A stretch of DNA of 9,466 nucleotides from Planctomycetota bacterium (GTDB lineage: Bacteria > Planctomycetota > Planctomycetia > Planctomycetales > Planctomycetaceae), in the NCBI GenBank assembly GCA_023429275.1, contig JAEYWB010000921.1, forward strand, positions 1 to 9,466, read 5' to 3'. The stretch's first letter is position 1, and every line of letters starts with the position of its first letter. The translations under genes and the position numbers were made by a program. The notes under the pieces were generated by a model, which was not told the DNA's origin, did not search any database, and saw only the letters and a program-made list of their open reading frames with translations. Below, in pieces: positions 5,320 through 9,466 of the stretch.

Positions 5320-6198
5320 TCAGACGGCGTTCCGCGGGCCTTTGACGACCGGGTTGGTCAGCGTGCCGACCCCGGTGATCGAGATCGTCACGGAGTCCCC
5401 CTCCTCAAGTGAGAAGTTGTCGGGGGGGACGATGCCTGTCCCCGTCAGCAGGAACGCTCCGTAGGGGAACTCGTTCTCCCGATAGAGCCAGTCCGCCAGC
5501 TCGGGGAGCTTCCGGTGGAGCTGGGCCAGCGTGGTCGATCCCTCAAACGCCGCCGCGCCGCCACGATGGATGACCAGTTTGACTTCCGTCGCGGCGAGAT
5601 CGAGCGGCTCGGCCGCCAGCAGAATCGCCGGTCCGAGACCGCAACACTGGCTGTAGACCTTCGCCTGCGGCAGGTAGAGAGGGTTCTCCCCCTCGATGTC
5701 GCGGGCCGACATGTCGTTGCCGATCGTGTAACCGACGATCTTGCCCGCCGGGTTGATGACGAGCGTGAACTCGGGTTCCGGGACCGACCAGCGGCTGTCC
5801 TGCCGGACCCGGACCGGCTCGCCGGGGCCGCTGACTCGGTGCGGCGTCCCCTTGAAGAAGATCTCGGGGCGGTCGGCGGTGTAAACCTTGTCGTAGTGCG
5901 ACGCCCCCGCCTTCGACTCCTCCATCCGGGCGACCTGGCTCCGCTTGTAGGTCACCCCTGCCGCCCAGACCTCCTGGCGGTCGATCGGGGCGAGGAACGT
6001 CACCTCGTCGCACTTGATCGAGCCGGAGCGGGGATCGATCAGGAACCGCGCGAGCCCGGCGGGGTCCGGAGAGTGAAGGATGTCGGAGAGGGTCTGGATG
6101 TTCTCGACCTGGGAGGGGTCGAGGAGGCGGAGCGTCTGCTCTTCGATCGCGGCGAGCCGGCGGGCTCCATCCGCCAGTCGGACCTTGGCGAGTTTCAT
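5320..6198 (-). CDS. Fumarylacetoacetate hydrolase (FAH) family enzyme
   Basis: A 292-residue member of the FAH superfamily, metal-dependent enzymes that hydrolyse, hydrate or dehydrate 2-keto acids. The first 70 residues form the small N-terminal domain. The catalytic part shows the metal ligands Glu141 and Glu143 (SVPEPEFTLVIN) and Asp162 (IGNDMSARDIEGENPLY), then Lys180 in LPQAKVY. The ENPLYLPQAKVY wording and the Glu-Glu-Asp-Lys spacing recall, from memory, the 2-keto-3-deoxy-D-arabinonate dehydratase branch more than the catechol meta-cleavage hydratases, so a role in sugar-acid breakdown is a reasonable guess. TGTGIVPPDNFSLEEGD (252-268) is the usual C-terminal signature. No signal peptide; cytoplasmic. 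The ATG at 6198 overlaps the pseudouridine-synthase stop (ATGA) and no Shine-Dalgarno precedes it, so reinitiation after the upstream gene is likely. The substrate is not settled by sequence. Confidence 0.88.
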   Translation of the reverse strand: MKLAKVRLADGARRLAAIEEQTLRLLDPSQVENIQTLSDILHSPDPAGLARFLIDPRSGSIKCDEVTFLAPIDRQEVWAAGVTYKRSQVARMEESKAGASHYDKVYTADRPEIFFKGTPHRVSGPGEPVRVRQDSRWSVPEPEFTLVINPAGKIVGYTIGNDMSARDIEGENPLYLPQAKVYSQCCGLGPAILLAAEPLDLAATEVKLVIHRGGAAAFEGSTTLAQLHRKLPELADWLYRENEFPYGAFLLTGTGIVPPDNFSLEEGDSVTISITGVGTLTNPVVKGPRNAV

Positions 6199-7358
6199 GG
6201 TGGCGAGGTTTTTCGGTGGAGGCGGAGAGCGTCGAGCGTCTGCTGCATGTCGTCCGGCATCGGGGCCTCGAACTGCAGCGGCTGGTCGCTCACCGGGTGG
6301 CGGAACTCAATGGCGCGGGCATGAAGCGCCTGGCGGGTGATCAGCGTGGCATCTTGTCCGAGGGTCTCGCGGTCCGCAACCAACTCCGAGAGGAGAAGCT
6401 TGTCGTGCCCGCCGTACATCCTGTCCGCCACGATCGGACACCGGAGCGACTGCATGTGGACCCGCAACTGGTGCGTCCTCCCGGTCTCGGGCTTCAGGCG
6501 GACATAGGTGAACCCGCGGAACCGCTCCAGGACTTCGTAGAAGGTGACCGCCTCCCGGGCATTCCCTTCGGGGCCGCAGACGATCATCCGCTCGTGCGCC
6601 TTCGGGTGCGGCTTGATGTGCGTCCGGATGTAGTCGGCGTCGCGGGGAATATTCCCCCGGACGATTGCGCAGTACTCCTTGTGGACGGTCCGGGCCTCGA
6701 ACTGCCGCGTCAGGCGGTGATGGACCTGGTTATCCTTGGCGATGATGATCACGCCGGTCGTGTCCCGGTCGAGCCGGTGGACGATCCCGGGACGCAGCTC
6801 CCCGGCGACCGAGCTGAGCTGGTCGAAGTGGTACTGGACCGCCGCCGCGAGCGTCCCCCGGAAATTCCCCTTGCCGGGATGCGTCACCATGTCGGCCGGC
6901 TTGTTGATGACCGCGAGCGACGAGTCCTCGAACAGGACTTCGATCGGGATGTTCTCGGGCAGGAGCGTGTTGTCCGGCTCCGCGGGGAGTCGGATCGAGA
7001 GCCGGTCGTTCACGCGGAGCCGGCGGGCCGCCTTGACCGGAAGGCCGTTGACGGTCACCGCCTGCTCGTCGATCGCCCGCTGGAACAGGACGCGGCTGTA
7101 GTTGGGGTAGAGCCGCGAGAGATAGTGGTCGACCCGCCAGCCGTGCGCCCGGGCCTCGACGGTGACGAGCACCGGCTCGGCACTGAGCACCTCGGGCGAC
7201 TCGGTCTCGGTCTCGTCCAGGCTTTCGATCTCGGCTTCCCCGGTCCCGCCGGAGACTGGTTCCGTCTCCAGCTCGACATCCGTGGCCTCCTGCTCTTCCG
7301 GGGGAGTCATTCCGGAAAGGGGGGGCTCGGCATGCTCGGGGGACGGGTCGGTCGACAT
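6195..7358 (-). CDS. RluD-like 23S rRNA pseudouridine synthase with acidic N-terminal extension
   Basis: A 387-residue pseudouridine synthase of the RluA/RluC/RluD group, which isomerises uridines in RNA. An S4 RNA-binding domain spans about 73-125 (WRVDHYLSRLYPNYSR, then AVTVNGLPVKAARRLRVND). The catalytic domain starts with INKPADMVTHPG (151-162); the catalytic Asp197 sits in the signature HRLDRDTTG (194-202); ARTVHKEYCAIV (222-233) and PETGRTHQLRVHM (290-302) complete the family motifs. The order and S4 domain fit RluD, which modifies helix 69 of 23S rRNA, but RluC or a broader RluA paralogue is possible, so no symbol is given. Residues 1-65 are an acidic, Glu/Pro/Ser/Thr-rich extension absent from the roughly 326-residue E. 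coli RluD and are probably disordered. A later start inside it cannot be excluded, as no Shine-Dalgarno marks ATG 7358. It is coupled to the FAH gene by ATGA. Confidence 0.92.
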   Translation of the reverse strand: MSTDPSPEHAEPPLSGMTPPEEQEATDVELETEPVSGGTGEAEIESLDETETESPEVLSAEPVLVTVEARAHGWRVDHYLSRLYPNYSRVLFQRAIDEQAVTVNGLPVKAARRLRVNDRLSIRLPAEPDNTLLPENIPIEVLFEDSSLAVINKPADMVTHPGKGNFRGTLAAAVQYHFDQLSSVAGELRPGIVHRLDRDTTGVIIIAKDNQVHHRLTRQFEARTVHKEYCAIVRGNIPRDADYIRTHIKPHPKAHERMIVCGPEGNAREAVTFYEVLERFRGFTYVRLKPETGRTHQLRVHMQSLRCPIVADRMYGGHDKLLLSELVADRETLGQDATLITRQALHARAIEFRHPVSDQPLQFEAPMPDDMQQTLDALRLHRKTSPP

Positions 7359-7472
7359 GTGTCAGGAAAGGAAGACGTTGACGCGGCGGCGGAAAGACAG
7401 CGACGGCGCGTTCCGATCACACGCCGACGCGGGGCAAGTGGTATCAGGTCTTCCGGGTGAACGCCAAACCGA

Positions 7473-7502
7473 ACCGATCGCGACTTGAGCCCACCGATCG
7501 GT
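7473..7502. terminator. Possible stem-loop after the ClC gene
   Basis: ACCGATCG (7473-7480) and CGATCGGT (7495-7502) form an eight-base perfect stem with a 14-base loop, 14 to 43 bases past the ClC stop. On the - strand only a short T-containing stretch (TTCGGTTTGG) follows, so an intrinsic terminator is doubtful. The right half is itself the palindrome ACCGATCGGT (7493-7502), so it could be a protein site. The rest of the 157-base gap (7359-7515), where an rluD promoter would lie, shows no recognisable boxes. Confidence 0.25.
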
Positions 7503-7515
7503 CCGCCCCGTCCGG

Positions 7516-9432
7516 TCACTTCACCGCTTGGGAGGATCGTCCGCCGGCCGTTCGACGACCGAAGATCCGTGGCAACGAAACCCGGACGGTCGGTTCCTGG
7601 GGGCGCGATTGCCGAACCCGATGCCGGAAGGCGGACAGCACGTCGCTCCGCGTCAGAATTCCGACCACCTTCGGCGGCGTCTCACGGTTCACGACCGGCA
7701 GCCGGCCGATTCCGTGGTTCACCATGTGGTCCGCCCCCTGCCGGACGGTGGAGTCCTCGTAGACATACCGCGGCAATTGCCGCATCACCTCCACCGCCGT
7801 CTGGTGATCGAGCCACTCCGGATTCGCCAGGTCCCGCCGGGTCATCATCCCGACCAGCGCTCCGGCCTCAGTGACAACGGGGAATCCCTGGTGTGTTGAG
7901 CCGGGATGTCCGGAGCTGATCCAGGCCCGCAGCTCTCCGATCGTACTCGACGCCGAGATCGTCACGGGCGGCATCGTTGCCACTGAGTCGACTCGAATCT
8001 GGTCGAGGCTGTCCGCCTCGTACTCCGCCGGAGTGCGGATCCCGCGACGGGCGATCTTCTCGGTCATGATCGAGTGTGTCATGAGCGCGCTCGAAATGAG
8101 ATTCGCCGCCGCACAGCTTCCCAGCAGGGGAAGCAGCCCGACCGGCTGCAGCGTCGTCTCGAACAGGAAGACGGCCGACGCGAGCGTCGCCCGCGACGCC
8201 CCGGAGAAGAGGGAGGCCATCCCGACCAGGGCGGCGATCCGCGGGTCGATTCCGAGTGCGGGGAAGGCCGTTGCCAGGAGCATTCCCGATGCCCCACCGA
8301 TTGCGCCGCCAATCGTCAGGAGGGGGGCGAGCGTCCCTCCGGAGGTCCCGCTCCCGAGCGAGATCGACCACGACAGAAACTTCATCACGCACAGGAAGAG
8401 AACGGCCCTGATCGGCAGGTTCCCGCTCAGGAGATCGCTGATGTTCGAGTAGCCGACACCCAGCGTCTTCGGAGCGAAGTAACCGACGACCCCCACGGCG
8501 ACGCCGCCGATCGCCGGCCACCACATCCAGTGGATCGGGAGCTTCTCGAAGGCATCCTCAATGCCGTATGTCACCCGGGTGACCGCGACAGCCACGAGGC
8601 CCATGAGGCCTCCGAGCAGTATGTAGAACGCCAGTGCCATCCCGCCGGGCTGCGCCAGCTCCGGCATCGGGAAGGCCGGTTCCATGCCATGGAACGCCAT
8701 CCGGATCGCGGTCGCACTCGACGCCGCGAGGGCTACCGGGATGATCGACCGGGGACGGAACTCGAAAAGGAGGAGTTCAATCGCCAGCAGGACCGCCGCG
8801 ACGGGGGTCCCGAAGATCGCCGACATCCCTGCCGCAGCCCCCGCGGCCAGGAGCGTCTTCCTTTCAGCCGTGGTCGTCCTGAGGATCTGCCCGACGAGCG
8901 AGCCGAGTGCGCCGCCGGTCGCGATGATTGGCCCTTCCGCGCCGAATGGCCCCCCGGTTCCGATCGAGACCGCGGCGGAAAACGGCTTGAGGAAAGTCAT
9001 CCGGGCGGGAATGCGGCTCTCGTTGGTCAGCACCTGCTCCATCGCCTCGGGGATCCCGTGGCCGCGGATCGCCTTCGAGCCGTAGCGGGCCATGAGCCCG
9101 ACCAGGATCCCTCCGATCACAGGGATGGCGACCACCCACCACCCAAGCGTTGCCACGGCGGGTTCCGGGGAGACCTCCTCGATCGACAGTCGTCCGTAGA
9201 ACGAGAGGTTCGTGATCAGGCCGATCAGGGCCACGAGCCCCTGGGCAATAAAGCCGGTCGCGATTCCGAGGAGGATCGTTTCGCCACAGAGCTGAAGGAC
9301 CCGTCGATCGACGGTCGCGGTATGCCGCGGGACCTGTTCGTCTTCCACCAGGTTCTCGAGGGCCGGCGAGACGGCGAGGCCGATCGGAGTCGTGTCGGGG
9401 GGTAGGGGCCCAGTGTGATCGGACGAAGTCAT
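7516..9432 (-). CDS. ClC-family anion channel/transporter with two CBS domains
   Basis: A 638-residue membrane protein. After a hydrophilic N-terminus of about 45 residues comes the ClC core (about 50-460) with many hydrophobic segments. The selectivity signatures, in order, are GHGIP (124-128, usually GSGIP), GAEGP (164-168, with the gating glutamate Glu166) and GGTLAP (365-370, usually GGxFxP). In AAVLLAIELLLFEF (212-225), Glu219 aligns with E. coli Glu202, and Leu220 takes the place of proton-path Glu203. The last core helix HSIMTEKIARRG has Met456 at the conserved Tyr position. Two cytoplasmic CBS domains follow (about 484-540 and 545-605, ending VVGILTRSDVLSAF), which in this family often bind adenine nucleotides and regulate transport. 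A basic tail of about 30 residues closes it. It likely moves chloride or another anion across the inner membrane. The frame is open to the window edge (another in-frame start is TTG 9462), but ATG 9432 is the more usual start; neither has a clear Shine-Dalgarno. The promoter lies beyond the window. Confidence 0.9.
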   Translation of the reverse strand: MTSSDHTGPLPPDTTPIGLAVSPALENLVEDEQVPRHTATVDRRVLQLCGETILLGIATGFIAQGLVALIGLITNLSFYGRLSIEEVSPEPAVATLGWWVVAIPVIGGILVGLMARYGSKAIRGHGIPEAMEQVLTNESRIPARMTFLKPFSAAVSIGTGGPFGAEGPIIATGGALGSLVGQILRTTTAERKTLLAAGAAAGMSAIFGTPVAAVLLAIELLLFEFRPRSIIPVALAASSATAIRMAFHGMEPAFPMPELAQPGGMALAFYILLGGLMGLVAVAVTRVTYGIEDAFEKLPIHWMWWPAIGGVAVGVVGYFAPKTLGVGYSNISDLLSGNLPIRAVLFLCVMKFLSWSISLGSGTSGGTLAPLLTIGGAIGGASGMLLATAFPALGIDPRIAALVGMASLFSGASRATLASAVFLFETTLQPVGLLPLLGSCAAANLISSALMTHSIMTEKIARRGIRTPAEYEADSLDQIRVDSVATMPPVTISASSTIGELRAWISSGHPGSTHQGFPVVTEAGALVGMMTRRDLANPEWLDHQTAVEVMRQLPRYVYEDSTVRQGADHMVNHGIGRLPVVNRETPPKVVGILTRSDVLSAFRHRVRQSRPQEPTVRVSLPRIFGRRTAGGRSSQAVK

Positions 9433-9466
9433 CGGGGAGTGGGGGCATCCGTAAGAGGGCAAGCCT

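Noticed and set aside
4687..5412. 241-codon open frame on the + strand in the gene-free stretch
   Set aside because: Product is Arg/Gly/Ser/Pro-rich without domains, no good ribosome site was seen, and it runs antisense into the FAH gene. Kept only as part of the gap description.
6216..7460. 414-codon open frame on the + strand
   Set aside because: Antisense to the pseudouridine synthase, whose motifs are complete; no domain visible in the + product.
8074..9405. 443-codon open frame on the + strand
   Set aside because: Antisense to the ClC gene; product is low-complexity Arg/Glu/Asp/Pro-rich, as expected for the complement of hydrophobic codons.

Overview
The window is GC-rich, densely coding chromosomal DNA of bacterial type. 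Weak or absent Shine-Dalgarno sites before most genes, the protein families present and a CACAGAG-type repeat suggest a planctomycete or a relative. That assignment is inference; no rRNA or marker gene is present to prove it. No phage, transposase, CRISPR array, tRNA or rRNA was seen.

Layout. On the + strand are the 3' end of an unrecognised gene (2-412), a perfect 29-bp inverted repeat (433-534), a FrnE/DsbA-like thiol oxidoreductase (584-1273) and a secreted LpqC/PHB-depolymerase-type esterase (1403-2440). The esterase converges on a block of five genes, all on the - strand. In their direction of transcription these are a ClC-family anion transporter with two CBS domains (9432-7516), an RluD-like pseudouridine synthase (7358-6195), an FAH-family keto-acid enzyme (6198-5320), a SAM-dependent methyltransferase (4662-3679) and a membrane family-2 glycosyltransferase (3682-2501). 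A stretch of 657 bases without a convincing gene (4663-5319) separates the FAH gene from the methyltransferase and holds two clear stem-loops and an 18-bp near-palindrome.

How the genes fit together. Two pairs share ATGA stop/start overlaps, rluD-like/FAH and methyltransferase/glycosyltransferase, so each pair is probably co-transcribed and translationally coupled. The second pair makes sense as part of surface-polysaccharide synthesis. The first looks like housekeeping linkage rather than one pathway. The oxidoreductase and esterase are probably separate units.

No clearly new multi-gene system is visible. The items most worth a second look are the inverted repeat built from 9-bp units, the ClC protein in which four anion- or proton-path positions differ from the E. 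coli paradigm, and the structured gene-free gap.
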